A stretch of DNA of 64,000 bases from an uncultured Paracoccaceae bacterium (GCA_934500835.1 CAKSTR010000001.1:62001-126000); one strand, 5' to 3'; positions 27,989-36,736 are shown, counted from the stretch's first letter. Numbers and translations: made by a program. The notes: generated by a model from the letters alone, not told the origin.

Positions 27989-28515
27989 CCCTGATCCTGT
28001 TCGCAGAAGCGGATGCGGTTCATGAACGGATCGGTCACCTCGACCTGCGGCCCCCAGGGCGGATTTTCCAGCCCCGGTCGGTTGTGGGCATAGGGGCGTT
28101 CGCTGGTGATCTCGGCGTGGAAGGCGCGGATGTTGCGCATCCTGACGAAGACGGTCCCGCCCGGCGAGGCATCGCCGTGGTGCATCGACAGATGCAGCAC
28201 CAGCCCCGCCCGGCTGACCTGAAGGTAAAGCGGCATGCCGGGGGCGAAGCGGTGCTCCCAATCCACGGTGAAGCCCAGCCAGTCGACATAGAACTCGCGG
28301 GCCTTGGCCTCATCGAAGATCCGCAGGATCGGGCAGGTTTCGGTGAACCGGGGGGCGGTGTCGCCGATTGCGGCCGACAGGGTGTTCCAGTCGCGGCAGC
28401 CCAGCATGGCGGCCACCACCTCCAGCGCCCTGCCCTGGGTCATCTCATGCCCGTCGGCCTGCGCCCTGTCGCGCAGGGTTGCGGCCATGGCCTTCGCATC
28501 GCGGAAATCGCGCAT
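27985..28515 (-). CDS. Glyoxalase/VOC superfamily protein with N-terminal helical domain
   Basis: A 176-residue protein. Residues 1-55 form a helical domain (MRDFRDAKAMAATLRDRAQA ... GCRDWNTLSAAI) found in 'glyoxalase-related' proteins. Residues about 60-176 form a VOC fold (FYVDWLGFTVDWEHRFAPGM ... LVLHLSMHHGDASPGG ... VEVTDPFMNRIRFCEQ), similar to bleomycin-resistance-like proteins. The ATG at 28515 has GGAAGA seven bases upstream. Metal ligands are only partly evident, so binding and not catalysis is possible. It is the first gene of a two-gene unit with the glycosyltransferase. Confidence 0.85.
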   Translation of the reverse strand: MRDFRDAKAMAATLRDRAQADGHEMTQGRALEVVAAMLGCRDWNTLSAAIGDTAPRFTETCPILRIFDEAKAREFYVDWLGFTVDWEHRFAPGMPLYLQVSRAGLVLHLSMHHGDASPGGTVFVRMRNIRAFHAEITSERPYAHNRPGLENPPWGPQVEVTDPFMNRIRFCEQDQG

Positions 28516-28713
28516 CGTTCTTCCCTTTCGGGTCCGGCCTGCCGGGGGCTCGCCTTGCCGGGTGCGGACCTCGGGGAAACGGGGTTTGCGCATGTCCGTC
28601 GGGCACGTTCACCATACCCCGGGCGGGGCGCGAGCGGCGGGCCGTGCCGGCCCTGTCTGCAGCTTGCCGTTTCCTGCGTCCCCCTGCAAGATGGATCGAA
28701 AGCGGAGGCCGCA

Positions 28714-29493
28714 ATGAAGATCGCCACATTCAACATCAACGGCATCAAGGCCAGGATCGAGGCCCTGCCACGCTGGCTGGAAGAGGCCCGCCCCGACGTG
28801 GTCTGCCTGCAGGAGATCAAGAGCCAGGACGAAGGGTTTCCGCGCCAGATGTTCGAGGACATGGGCTATCGGGTCGAAACCCATGGCCAGAAGGGCTTCA
28901 ACGGTGTGGCGATCCTGTCGAAATACCCGCTGGAGGATGTGACCCGCGGCCTTCCCGGCGATGACAGCGACGAACAGGCCCGCTGGATCGAGGCGACGGT
29001 GATCGGCACAAGGGCGGTGCGCGTCTGCGGGCTGTACCTGCCGAACGGCAACCCGGCGCCGGGGCCGAAATATGACTACAAGCTGGCCTGGATGGCCCGG
29101 ATGGAGACCCGGGTCCGCGCGCTTCTGGCCGATGAGATGCCGGTGATCTTCCTTGGCGATTACAACGTCATCCCCCAGCCCGAGGATGCCGCAAAGCCCG
29201 AGGCCTGGGTCGATGACGCGCTTTTCCTGCCCCAAAGCCGCGCCGCCCTGCGCCGGTTGGTCAACCTTGGCCTGACCGAGGCGATCCGCACCCGCGATCC
29301 GCGACCGGGGGTCTATACCTTCTGGGACTATCAGGCGAACTCGTGGGAGCGCGGCAACGGCATCCGCATCGACCATCTGCTGCTGTCGCCCCAGGCCGCC
29401 GATCTGATCGAGGATACCGGCATCGACAAGCAGGTCCGCGCCGGGGACAAGCCGTCCGATCATGTGCCGGTCTGGGTGACGCTGGATGCCTGA
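28714..29493 (+). CDS. xth: Exodeoxyribonuclease III
   Basis: A 259-residue DNA-repair nuclease of the EEP fold (apurinic endonuclease, 3'-exonuclease). Motifs are FNINGIKAR, the metal-ligand Glu in CLQEIKSQDEGFP, GFNGVAILSK, the catalytic YLPNGNP..YDYKLAWM region, LGDYNVIPQPEDA, and IDHLLLSPQAAD with the final SDHVPVWV. A strong GGAGG site precedes the ATG. Its stop overlaps the next start by eight bases. Confidence 0.95.
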   Translation: MKIATFNINGIKARIEALPRWLEEARPDVVCLQEIKSQDEGFPRQMFEDMGYRVETHGQKGFNGVAILSKYPLEDVTRGLPGDDSDEQARWIEATVIGTRAVRVCGLYLPNGNPAPGPKYDYKLAWMARMETRVRALLADEMPVIFLGDYNVIPQPEDAAKPEAWVDDALFLPQSRAALRRLVNLGLTEAIRTRDPRPGVYTFWDYQANSWERGNGIRIDHLLLSPQAADLIEDTGIDKQVRAGDKPSDHVPVWVTLDA

Positions 29494-30319
29494 CCTGCCC
29501 CGCGCCGGCGCCGCCGTCTACCTGTCCGAACTGGCCTCGGTCCCCGGTCTGCGCGACTGGATCGAGGGGCGCGATATCGAGATTCGCGATTTCACCGCCC
29601 TTGGCGCCCTGCAAGGCGACACCTGGCGTGGACTCGCCGCAAGGGTGAAGGCGGAATTCGCCGGCCATCAGGGCAGGATCGGGCTGCACGGCCCCTTCCT
29701 TGGCTTTGCCATCGACCAGCCCGATCCGGAGCTGAGGGCGGTCGTGCAGGACCGAATGCTGACGGCGCTTGCGGCGCTGGACGTGTTCTGCGCCGGCAGG
29801 CAGGGCCATATGGTGCTGCACAGCCCCTTCACCACATGGTCCGGCTTCAACCGGGGCACCGAGATGGATGACCAGGCGGGCATGGTCTGCCGCACACTGG
29901 ACTGTCTGGCGCCGGTGGTGAAACGGGCCGAGGACACCGGCACAACGCTGGTGATCGAGAATTGCGAGGACCGCGATCCCTGGGAGCGCGTCGATCTGGT
30001 GCGCGCCTTCAATTCCCCCGCGATCCGGGTCTCGCTGGACACCGGCCATGCGCATTACGCCCATGGCTCCACCGCCGCCCCTCCGGTTGACGCCTATGTC
30101 CGGGCGGCGGGCGATCTGCTGGACCATGTCCACCTGCAGGATGCGGATGGCATCGCCGACCGCCACTGGGCGCTTGGCCGCGGCACGATCCGGTGGCACG
30201 GGGTGTTCATGGCGCTGCGGGAGAGGGCAGCGATGCCAAGGCTGATCATCGAGATGGCGCGGGCGGAAGACATCCTGACCTCGGCCCGGTTCCTGCAGGA
30301 TGAAGGTCTCGCCGCCTGA
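29486..30319 (+). CDS. Sugar phosphate isomerase/epimerase-like TIM-barrel protein
   Basis: A 277-residue protein of the xylose-isomerase-like TIM-barrel superfamily. Strand-end motifs visible are RIGLHGPFLGF, MVLHSPFTTW, LVIENCEDRDPWERV, VSLDTGHAHYAHG, HVHLQDADG and RLIIEMAR. The acidic and histidine residues needed for a metal centre are present. The start lies inside the exonuclease III gene (8-base overlap), so both are translated from one message. The partnership hints at a nuclease of the endonuclease IV-like fold, but length and motifs fit a sugar epimerase just as well; the substrate is unknown. Confidence 0.8.
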   Translation: MPDLPRAGAAVYLSELASVPGLRDWIEGRDIEIRDFTALGALQGDTWRGLAARVKAEFAGHQGRIGLHGPFLGFAIDQPDPELRAVVQDRMLTALAALDVFCAGRQGHMVLHSPFTTWSGFNRGTEMDDQAGMVCRTLDCLAPVVKRAEDTGTTLVIENCEDRDPWERVDLVRAFNSPAIRVSLDTGHAHYAHGSTAAPPVDAYVRAAGDLLDHVHLQDADGIADRHWALGRGTIRWHGVFMALRERAAMPRLIIEMARAEDILTSARFLQDEGLAA

Positions 30320-30324
30320 GCGCC

Positions 30325-30347
30325 CGAATGTTCGCCGAAAATTCGTG
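30325..30347. repeat. TTTTCGNCGAAAA dispersed repeat, copy 5
   Basis: Contains TTCGCCGAAAATTCGTG, between two convergent genes. Same unit as at 3491 and 5948. Confidence 0.6.
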
Positions 30348-30352
30348 GTCGC

Positions 30353-31540
30353 TCAGCCGGGCTTCGTCACGTCATGGCCATAGAGCCAGTCAAAGCGCGA
30401 CAGCGCGGCGCCCGGGGCCGCCTTGCCCATCAGCCGCAGTCCGACATGGGCCAGGCTGCGCGTCACACCTGACAGATGATAGGCCCGCGCATTGCCATTG
30501 GCCGTCTCGACGATCCGGCTGACCCTTGGCCCCCGCCGGGCCTGATAGGCGCGCAGACCGGCCGCGAAGCCGTCCTGCCCGTCCAGCGCATCGGCCAGCA
30601 CCCAGGCATCCTCAAGCCCCATGCAGGCCCCCTGCGCCAGGAAGGGCAGCGTCGGATGCGCGGCATCGCCAAGGATCGCCACCGCGCCTTCGGGCAGCAC
30701 CCGGAACCAGCTTTTCGCCACCGGGTGCCGGAACAGGCCCCAAAGCCAGACGTCCTCGACCTGGTCAAGCCAGCCGCGCACACGCGGGGAAAAGTTCTCG
30801 AATGCCAGCCGCAGTTCTATCGGGTCGTCGCGCAGGGACCAGCCCTCTTCCGTCCAGCGCCGCCGTTCCTCGACCGCGACGATGTTGCGCATCGTGCCGG
30901 CCCGCAGCGGATAGCTGACCAGATGGCGGCCCGGTCCCATATGGACCTCTGCCACCGCCTCGGCGCCCGGTTCGCAGGGAATCAGCGCGCGCCAGGCAAT
31001 CTGATGGGTGAAGAACGGCGCCACCATCCCGTTCAGCGCCGCGCGACAGGGCGAGTGCAGCCCGTCGGCGCCGATCAGAAGATCCGCCACGATCTCGGCC
31101 CCGGTCGACATCACCAGTTTCGGCCGCGGCCCCGACAGGTCCAGCCGGTCGGCCTTCTGCAACAGGCGCAGTTCCACCCCCGCCCCCCGCGCACCGTCAA
31201 GGAGGAGCTGGACCAGATCGGCGCGATGCAGGAAGTGATAGCCCTGCTCGGGGCGCAGCCGCGCCACCTCAAGCCGTGTCACCACCCCGCCGCCAAGCCC
31301 GTCGCGCAATTCGACCGCCGTCGCACGGGTCGAGGCGGCCTCCAGCCCCGCACCAAGGTCCAGCGCCTTCAGAACCGCCGCGCCGTTCGGGCTGATCTGC
31401 AAGCCCGCGCCCACCTCGCGGATGGCATCCGCCTGTTCAAGCAGTGTGACCTTCGCCCCCCGCAGCGCAAGGGCGCGGGCAGCCGCAAGCCCCGCAACTC
31501 CGGCGCCCAGAATGGTCACGGACTGGCCGTTCAGCGCCAT
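30353..31540 (-). CDS. FAD-dependent aromatic monooxygenase (salicylate hydroxylase/UbiH-like)
   Basis: A 395-residue class A flavoprotein monooxygenase. Motifs are the dinucleotide-binding VTILGAGVAGLAAARAL, the acidic residue in LLEQADAIREVGAGLQISPN (salicylate-hydroxylase-like), the DG motif DLLIGADGLHSPCR, and the flavin GD motif VAILGDAAHPTLPFLAQGAC. CGGAGA precedes the ATG. The substrate is not evident; FAD monooxygenases of this type near dksA are common in this family of bacteria. It stands alone between convergent and dksA genes. Confidence 0.85.
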   Translation of the reverse strand: MALNGQSVTILGAGVAGLAAARALALRGAKVTLLEQADAIREVGAGLQISPNGAAVLKALDLGAGLEAASTRATAVELRDGLGGGVVTRLEVARLRPEQGYHFLHRADLVQLLLDGARGAGVELRLLQKADRLDLSGPRPKLVMSTGAEIVADLLIGADGLHSPCRAALNGMVAPFFTHQIAWRALIPCEPGAEAVAEVHMGPGRHLVSYPLRAGTMRNIVAVEERRRWTEEGWSLRDDPIELRLAFENFSPRVRGWLDQVEDVWLWGLFRHPVAKSWFRVLPEGAVAILGDAAHPTLPFLAQGACMGLEDAWVLADALDGQDGFAAGLRAYQARRGPRVSRIVETANGNARAYHLSGVTRSLAHVGLRLMGKAAPGAALSRFDWLYGHDVTKPG

Positions 31541-31574
31541 GGTCTCTCCGAAAATGGTCTAGGGCCGCAATGGC

Positions 31575-31599
31575 TGCGCCGGGCAGACCGCCCGGCGCA
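31575..31599 (-). terminator. Hairpin between dksA and the monooxygenase gene
   Basis: A perfect 10-bp stem (TGCGCCGGGC/GCCCGGCGCA) with loop AGACC, about 47 bases after the dksA stop. No T-tract follows on either strand, so it may only slow or stabilise transcripts. Confidence 0.45.
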
Positions 31600-31645
31600 T
31601 GTTCCACCGCGCACAACCAGAGCGCAAGTCCCCGTGAAGTCGCAG

Positions 31646-32119
31646 TCAGTCGTCGCGATGCACCTTCTCGCGCCGCTCGTGCTTTTCCTGGGCTTCCAGC
31701 GTCATCACGGCGATCGGCCGGGCATCCAGCCGCTTCAGGCTGATCGGCTCTCCGGTCATCTCGCAGTAGCCGTATTCGCCATTGTCGATCCGGCGCAGCG
31801 CCGCGTCGATCTTGGCAACCAGCTTGCGCTGACGGTCGCGGGTCCGCAATTCCAGCGCGCGGTCGGTCTCTTCGCTGGCCCGGTCGGCCAGATCCGGGAC
31901 GTTGCGGGCCGAGTCCTGAAGATTTTCGATGGTCTCGGACGACTGGTTCAGCAGTTCCTGCTTCCAGACAATGAGCTTGCGGCGGAAATACTCAAGCTGC
32001 CGGTCGTTCATGAAAGGCTCGTCTTCGGCGGGGCGGTAGTCGTCGGGCAAGAACACTTCCGGCTTCATCGCGGCACTCTCTCTCTTGTCGGCCCGCACCG
32101 ACAGGCTGGCATCTGTCAT
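31646..32119 (-). CDS. dksA: RNA polymerase-binding protein DksA
   Basis: A 157-residue regulator that enters the RNA polymerase secondary channel and works with ppGpp. The coiled coil spans about residues 38-110. The acidic tip DxxDxA is intact (DLADRA, 76-81). The globular end keeps the family pattern GEYGYCEMTGEPISLKRLDA but has one Cys only (Cys119), where E. coli DksA has four zinc ligands. The ATG at 32119 follows GGAGCGC; an upstream in-frame start lacks a site. In R. sphaeroides the homologue (RSP_2654, as I recall) is functional. Confidence 0.93.
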   Translation of the reverse strand: MTDASLSVRADKRESAAMKPEVFLPDDYRPAEDEPFMNDRQLEYFRRKLIVWKQELLNQSSETIENLQDSARNVPDLADRASEETDRALELRTRDRQRKLVAKIDAALRRIDNGEYGYCEMTGEPISLKRLDARPIAVMTLEAQEKHERREKVHRDD

Positions 32120-32175
32120 GGTGCGCTCCTGTTGCGCGGGCATGTAGCGTAAGCGCAGGCCATTGTCACTAGCGG

Positions 32176-32204
32176 TTGCGACAAATTGAAGGCGGCACTA
32201 GGGT
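32176..32204 (+). promoter_or_regulatory. Sigma-70-type promoter of the MoxR gene
   Basis: TTGCGA (32176-32181), a 17-base spacer and TAGGGT (32199-32204), about 47 bases before the ATG. A similar -10 (TAGTGT) occurs at the ilv leader promoter. Confidence 0.5.
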
Positions 32205-32250
32205 CCGGCCCGACCCCGCGCCGCGCGCAATCCATCATCCGGACCTGCAA

Positions 32251-33090
32251 ATGAAATTCGCCTCCACCGCTTCCTATGTCGCCGATGCCGCCCTGTCGGT
32301 GGCGGTGAATGCCGCCGTCACGCTGCAGCGCCCTCTGCTGGTGAAGGGCGAGCCCGGCACCGGCAAGACCGAGCTTGCCCGTCAGGTCGCGGCCGCGCTG
32401 GACCTGCCGTTCCTGGAGTGGAACGTCAAATCCACCACCAAGGCGCAACAGGGTCTGTACGAATACGACGCCGTCAGCCGGCTGCGCGACAGCCAGCTGG
32501 GCGAGGCGCGGGTGCATGACGTCTCGAACTACATCCGCAAGGGCAAGCTGTGGCAGGCCTTCACCGCGCCCGGCCGCGTCGTCCTGCTGATCGACGAGAT
32601 CGACAAGGCTGACATCGAATTCCCCAACGACCTGCTGCAAGAGCTGGACCGGATGGAGTTCCATGTCTACGAGACCGGCGAGACCGTGACCGCGCTGCAC
32701 CGCCCCGTCGTCATCATCACCTCCAACAATGAAAAGGAACTGCCCGACGCCTTCCTGCGCCGCTGTTTCTTCCACTACATCCGCTTCCCCGATCCCGAGA
32801 CGCTTGCCGCCATCGTGCGGATGCACTTCCCCGGCATCAAGGAGGCGCTGCTGGCCACCGCCCTGACCCAGTTCTTCGAGATCCGCGAAACCCCCGGACT
32901 GAAGAAGAAGCCCTCGACCTCGGAAGTGCTGGACTGGCTGAAGCTGATCCTGGCCGAGGATCTGGCGCCCGAGGATCTGCGCCGGGATGCAAGGGATGCC
33001 CTGCCCCGGCTCCACGGGGCGCTCTTGAAGAACGAACAGGACGTGCAGTTGTTCGAGCGGCTTGCCTTCATGGCGCGCGGCCAACGCTAG
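32251..33090 (+). CDS. MoxR-type AAA+ ATPase
   Basis: A 279-residue AAA+ protein: Walker A KGEPGTGKTELAR (residues 32-40 region), Walker B VVLLIDEIDKAD, sensor ITSNNEKELPDAF and arginine-finger segment LRRCFFHYI. MoxR ATPases act as chaperones that insert metals or remodel enzyme complexes, typically with a VWA-domain partner. That partner is encoded at 35555-36736, separated by a lipoprotein gene and a small membrane protein gene. The ATG follows a weak ribosome site. Confidence 0.9.
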   Translation: MKFASTASYVADAALSVAVNAAVTLQRPLLVKGEPGTGKTELARQVAAALDLPFLEWNVKSTTKAQQGLYEYDAVSRLRDSQLGEARVHDVSNYIRKGKLWQAFTAPGRVVLLIDEIDKADIEFPNDLLQELDRMEFHVYETGETVTALHRPVVIITSNNEKELPDAFLRRCFFHYIRFPDPETLAAIVRMHFPGIKEALLATALTQFFEIRETPGLKKKPSTSEVLDWLKLILAEDLAPEDLRRDARDALPRLHGALLKNEQDVQLFERLAFMARGQR

Positions 33091-33917
33091 CCCGCCGCAA
33101 GGTCCGCAGGTGGCGCACCAGTCCGCCACCGTTGTGCCCAAAGCCCGCCTGCCGCCCGCCGCAGCGGCCAGTCTTGCGATTCTGCCGGCAGAGTGGCCGG
33201 AAATCGCCCATCGGGACCGCAGCGCCGATTAAGGCAGATCCGGCCGGCACCGGTTTTGGCTTGGACGGATCGAACACAGTCCGAATCGGGCGGGATTGCC
33301 GAAGTTCGGCCACAGTCTTGCCACATTCCGCTCACGAGACGCCCAATATATGAAACATTACGCAATATTGCGTGATTGTCGCGGGGTATATCTGGTTTCA
33401 CGGCCTGCCTGGGCATCTATTGCTGGTTCGGGGACAATCGCCAAGATTCCGCGGAATTGACACAAGCGGGCCGCGATATGGACACTCGGCACCTGTTGGA
33501 TCGAACCTGAACGATCCCGGTTCCGAAAGTTGCCCGAATGCCCTGCCGTGACTGCCTGACCTGCCTGACCGATGAGGCCGCCGCGCCCCGCCGGTCCAGC
33601 CATGTCTTCCGGCCGGCAAGCGCAGCTTTCGAAACCGGGATCTTCTCCCCGGGTGCCACCTTGGCCACTGCCGGCCTTGCAGGCCCCGGGTCCTTCCACG
33701 CGCAACCCGGGCTGGTCTGCCCGGCAAGCACGCCTGACACGAGATCGCGGGGCACCACGTCTGCTCGCCCCCGCAGGATCGGGTCCCGGGCAGCGTGGGT
33801 TTCGGACCACCGTGGTCCGGCGGCGGATGGGGGTGCGGGGGCATCCTCATCCGTCCGGGTCCGCGGGACACCGGGTGGGGTGGCAAGCCCCAGCCGCATG
33901 AATCGAGCTGCCAGAAA
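33091..33917. other. 827-base intergenic region
   Basis: No gene is supported: open frames here have poor composition and no ribosome sites. A perfect 14-base palindrome lies at 33360-33373. This is an unusually long gap within what is otherwise a compact block. Confidence 0.5.
33360..33373. promoter_or_regulatory. Orphan palindrome ACGCAATATTGCGT
   Basis: A perfect 14-base dyad, with further partial symmetry outside (ATT ... GAT), in an AT-rich pocket of an otherwise GC-rich gap. It could be a repressor site, but no gene starts within 500 bases downstream on the plus strand. Confidence 0.35.
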
Positions 33918-35330
33918 ATGCGGAAACTCTCCAGAATCGCGATGCTCGCGATCCTTGCTACCTCGGCCTGCGCACCCGGTCCCGACGCGTCGACCAACGC
34001 ACAGGTGACCAAGGCGCGCCCGCCCGTCGCGGCGGTCGAGGAAAGCGCCGTTCCCGCCATGGGCTTTCTGGCCAATCCGGATTTCGCCGCCGTCCCGTCA
34101 GGGGCAGGCCGCGGCAACATCGCCCTTGCACGCGACTTCCTTGACCTCTCCTTCCAGCTGGAAAGCGGCCGCGCGCTTCCCGTGCTGTCGCGCTTTGAAG
34201 GCCCCGTCACGGTGGCCCTGACCGGCGCCGTCCCCTCGACCGCCGGCCCGGACCTGTCGCATCTGATCTCGCGCTTCCGCAGCGAGGCCGGCATCGACAT
34301 CCGCCCTGCCGCCGCGGGCGAGACTGCCTCCATCACCGTGCATTTCGCCCCCCGCGCCCAGTTGCGCCGGCTGGCGCCAAGCGCCGCCTGCTTCGTGGTG
34401 CCCAATGTCACGACGCCCGAGGGCTACCGGGCCGGCCGCGGCACCGCCGCCCTGGACTGGGCGACTGTGATCGAGCGCCGTCAGGCCGGCATCTTCGTGC
34501 CCGCCGACGCCAGCCCGCAGGAAGTGCGCGACTGCCTGAACGAGGAAATGGCCCAGGCCCTCGGCCCCTTGAACGACCTTTACCGGCTGACCGATTCCGT
34601 CTTCAACGATGACAACTTCCAGTCGGTCCTGACCCCGTTCGACATGATGATCCTGCGCGCCTATTACGCGCCGGAACTGCGCTCGGGCATGTCGAAGTCG
34701 GCGGTGGCCGCCGCGCTGCCGCGCATCTTCGACCGGATCAATCCCGCCGGCGCCGGCATGGGCGGCGGTGACGCTTCCGAAACGCCGAAATCGTGGAAGA
34801 CCGCGCTTGAGACCGCGCTTGGCGCCGGCGGCGGCGGTCAGGGCGCCCGCCGCGCCGCGGCCGACCGCGCGCTGATGATCGCGCGGGCGCAGGGCTGGAC
34901 CGACGGCAGGCTGGCCTTCAGCCATTTTGCCATCGCCCGCCTCTACGTCACCTCGGACCGCGCCCGCGCGGTGGAGGAATTCTCGCGCGCGGCCAGGATC
35001 TATCGCGGCCTGCCGGGGGCCGAAATCCATGTCGCCCATATCGACATGCAGCTTGCCGCCATCGCGGTCGCCTCGGGCCAGCCCGAGCAGGCCCTGGCCT
35101 TCGCCGACCGCGCCATCCCGGTGGTGCGCCGGGCGCAGAACTATGCGCTTCTGACAACCGTCCAACTGATCAAGGCCGAGGCGCTGGACCTTCTGGGCCG
35201 CACCTCCGAAGCCAAGGCACTGCGGATGGACAGCCAGCGGTGGGCAAGCTATGGCTTCGGCTCGGACGCGCAGGTGCGGGCACGCACCCGCGAGATTGCC
35301 GCGCTCGGGTTGCAGGGGTCACGGGGCTGA
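33918..35330 (+). CDS. DUF2927 domain lipoprotein
   Basis: A 470-residue protein. The ATG at 33918 gives a lipoprotein signal (MRKLSRIAMLAILATSAC) with the lipobox Cys at residue 18; longer in-frame starts would bury it. The middle part (about residues 90-290) carries the DUF2927 pattern ITVHFAPRAQLRRLAPSAAC, CLNEEMAQALGPLNDLYRL, and DSVFNDDNFQSVLTPFDM. A tetratricopeptide-like helical part (about 320-460: DRARAVEEFSRAARIYRG, GQPEQALAFADRAIP) follows. It is probably a periplasm-facing scaffold or binding protein and may work with the MoxR/VWA pair that flanks it. Confidence 0.85.
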   Translation: MRKLSRIAMLAILATSACAPGPDASTNAQVTKARPPVAAVEESAVPAMGFLANPDFAAVPSGAGRGNIALARDFLDLSFQLESGRALPVLSRFEGPVTVALTGAVPSTAGPDLSHLISRFRSEAGIDIRPAAAGETASITVHFAPRAQLRRLAPSAACFVVPNVTTPEGYRAGRGTAALDWATVIERRQAGIFVPADASPQEVRDCLNEEMAQALGPLNDLYRLTDSVFNDDNFQSVLTPFDMMILRAYYAPELRSGMSKSAVAAALPRIFDRINPAGAGMGGGDASETPKSWKTALETALGAGGGGQGARRAAADRALMIARAQGWTDGRLAFSHFAIARLYVTSDRARAVEEFSRAARIYRGLPGAEIHVAHIDMQLAAIAVASGQPEQALAFADRAIPVVRRAQNYALLTTVQLIKAEALDLLGRTSEAKALRMDSQRWASYGFGSDAQVRARTREIAALGLQGSRG

Positions 35331-35376
35331 GGCCCCCCTCCCCGCCCGGGGCGCGCAACCGGAAAGGGATGAGACC

Positions 35377-35544
35377 ATGTTCGTGATCGGCGGCCTTGTG
35401 ATCGGGGCGATCTGGGGCGGGCTGACCGCCCGGCGGCGCGGCGGCAGAGCTGCGGATATCGCGCAATATGCTGCGGTCTATGCCGTCGCCCTTGGCATTC
35501 TGGGCCTGTTCCTGACCATCATCGTCGAACGCAGCCTGACCTGA
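35377..35544 (+). CDS. Small membrane protein, unknown function
   Basis: A 55-residue protein: MFVIGGLVIGAIWGGLTARR, a basic stretch (RRGGRAADIAQY), then a second hydrophobic segment (VYAVALGILGLFLTIIV). Two membrane helices with a positive loop are expected. A GAAAGGG site precedes the ATG. It sits 46 bases after the lipoprotein gene and ten before the VWA gene, so it is likely co-transcribed. I do not recognise a function. Confidence 0.8.
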   Translation: MFVIGGLVIGAIWGGLTARRRGGRAADIAQYAAVYAVALGILGLFLTIIVERSLT

Positions 35545-35554
35545 GGGGCGGGCA

Positions 35555-36736
35555 ATGTTCCTGCCGTTCCTTGACCATCTGCGCCGCGAGGGCGTCCCGG
35601 TTTCCCTGCGCGAGTTCCTGACCTTTCTGCAGGCGCTGCAGGCCGGGCTGACCACATGGGACACCGAAGGCTTCTACCACCTCGCCCGCGCCGCCATGGT
35701 CAAGGACGAGCGCCACCTCGACCGTTTCGACCGCGCCTTCTCGGCGGCCTTCAAGGGGCTGGAGGCGATCAGCACCGAAGATGTGCTTGAGGCGCTGGAC
35801 CTGCCCGCGGACTGGCTGGCGAAACTGGCCGAAAAACAGCTGACCGAAGAGGAACGCGCGGCCATTCAGGCGCTTGGCGGGTTCGACAAGCTGATGGAGA
35901 CGCTGCGAAAGCGGCTGGAGGAGCAGAAGGGCCGGCATCAGGGCGGCAACAAATGGATCGGCACCGCCGGAACCAGCCCTTTTGGCGCCTATGGCTACAA
36001 CCCCGAAGGCGTGCGCATCGGCCAGGAGGAAAGCCGGCACCGGCGCGCGGTCAAGGTCTGGGACAGGCGCGAGTTCCGCAATCTGGACGACCGGGTCGAG
36101 ATCGGCACCCGCAACATCAAGGTCGCGCTTCGCGCCCTGCGCCGGTGGGCGCGTGACGGTGCAATGGACGAGCTGGACATGGACGGCACCATCCGCGCCA
36201 CGGCCGAACATGGCTGGCTGGACGTGCAGACCCGCCCTGAACGACGCAATGCGGTGAAGGTCCTGCTGTTCCTTGACGTCGGCGGCAGCATGGACCCGCA
36301 TGTCAAGGTGATGGAAGAGTTGTTCTCGGCCGCGAAATCCGAATTCCGCCACCTGCAGCCGTTCTATTTCCACAACTGCCTTTACGAAGGCCTCTGGCGC
36401 GACAACGCCCGGCGCTGGAGCGATCAGACACCGACATGGGACGTGCTGCGCAGCTATGGCCCGGACTGGAAGGCGATCTTCGTCGGCGATGCGGCGATGT
36501 CCCCCTATGAGATCAGCCACCCCGGCGGCGCCAACGAACACTGGAACAAGGAGGCAGGCTCAGTCTGGCTGACCCGCGCCTGCGAGCAATGGCCCGGCCA
36601 TCTGTGGATCAACCCGGTCGAGGAACGCGGCTGGGGTTACAGCCAGTCCACTGCGATGATCTCGCGGCTGTTCGGCGGGCGGATGGTGCCGATGACGGTT
36701 GAAGGCATCACGCGGGGCGTGAAACTCCTGCGCTGA
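35555..36736 (+). CDS. VWA-domain protein (CoxE-like)
   Basis: A 393-residue protein starting MFLPFLDHLRREGVPVSLREFL. The N-terminal 200 residues are helical and acidic/basic mixed. The C-terminal part is a von Willebrand A-like domain with a MIDAS-type VLLFLDVGGSMDPHVKVMEE, where the usual DxSxS reads DVGGS. The FYFHNCLYEGLW and FVGDAAMSPYEI segments follow. Proteins of this type (DUF58/CoxE group) pair with MoxR ATPases. It probably acts with the ATPase encoded 2.5 kb upstream. Confidence 0.88.
   Translation: MFLPFLDHLRREGVPVSLREFLTFLQALQAGLTTWDTEGFYHLARAAMVKDERHLDRFDRAFSAAFKGLEAISTEDVLEALDLPADWLAKLAEKQLTEEERAAIQALGGFDKLMETLRKRLEEQKGRHQGGNKWIGTAGTSPFGAYGYNPEGVRIGQEESRHRRAVKVWDRREFRNLDDRVEIGTRNIKVALRALRRWARDGAMDELDMDGTIRATAEHGWLDVQTRPERRNAVKVLLFLDVGGSMDPHVKVMEELFSAAKSEFRHLQPFYFHNCLYEGLWRDNARRWSDQTPTWDVLRSYGPDWKAIFVGDAAMSPYEISHPGGANEHWNKEAGSVWLTRACEQWPGHLWINPVEERGWGYSQSTAMISRLFGGRMVPMTVEGITRGVKLLR

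Noticed and set aside
33538..34008. Possible gene of 156 codons in the 827-base gap
   Set aside because: No ribosome site, Arg/Pro/Ser-rich composition, and overlap with the start of the DUF2927 lipoprotein gene.
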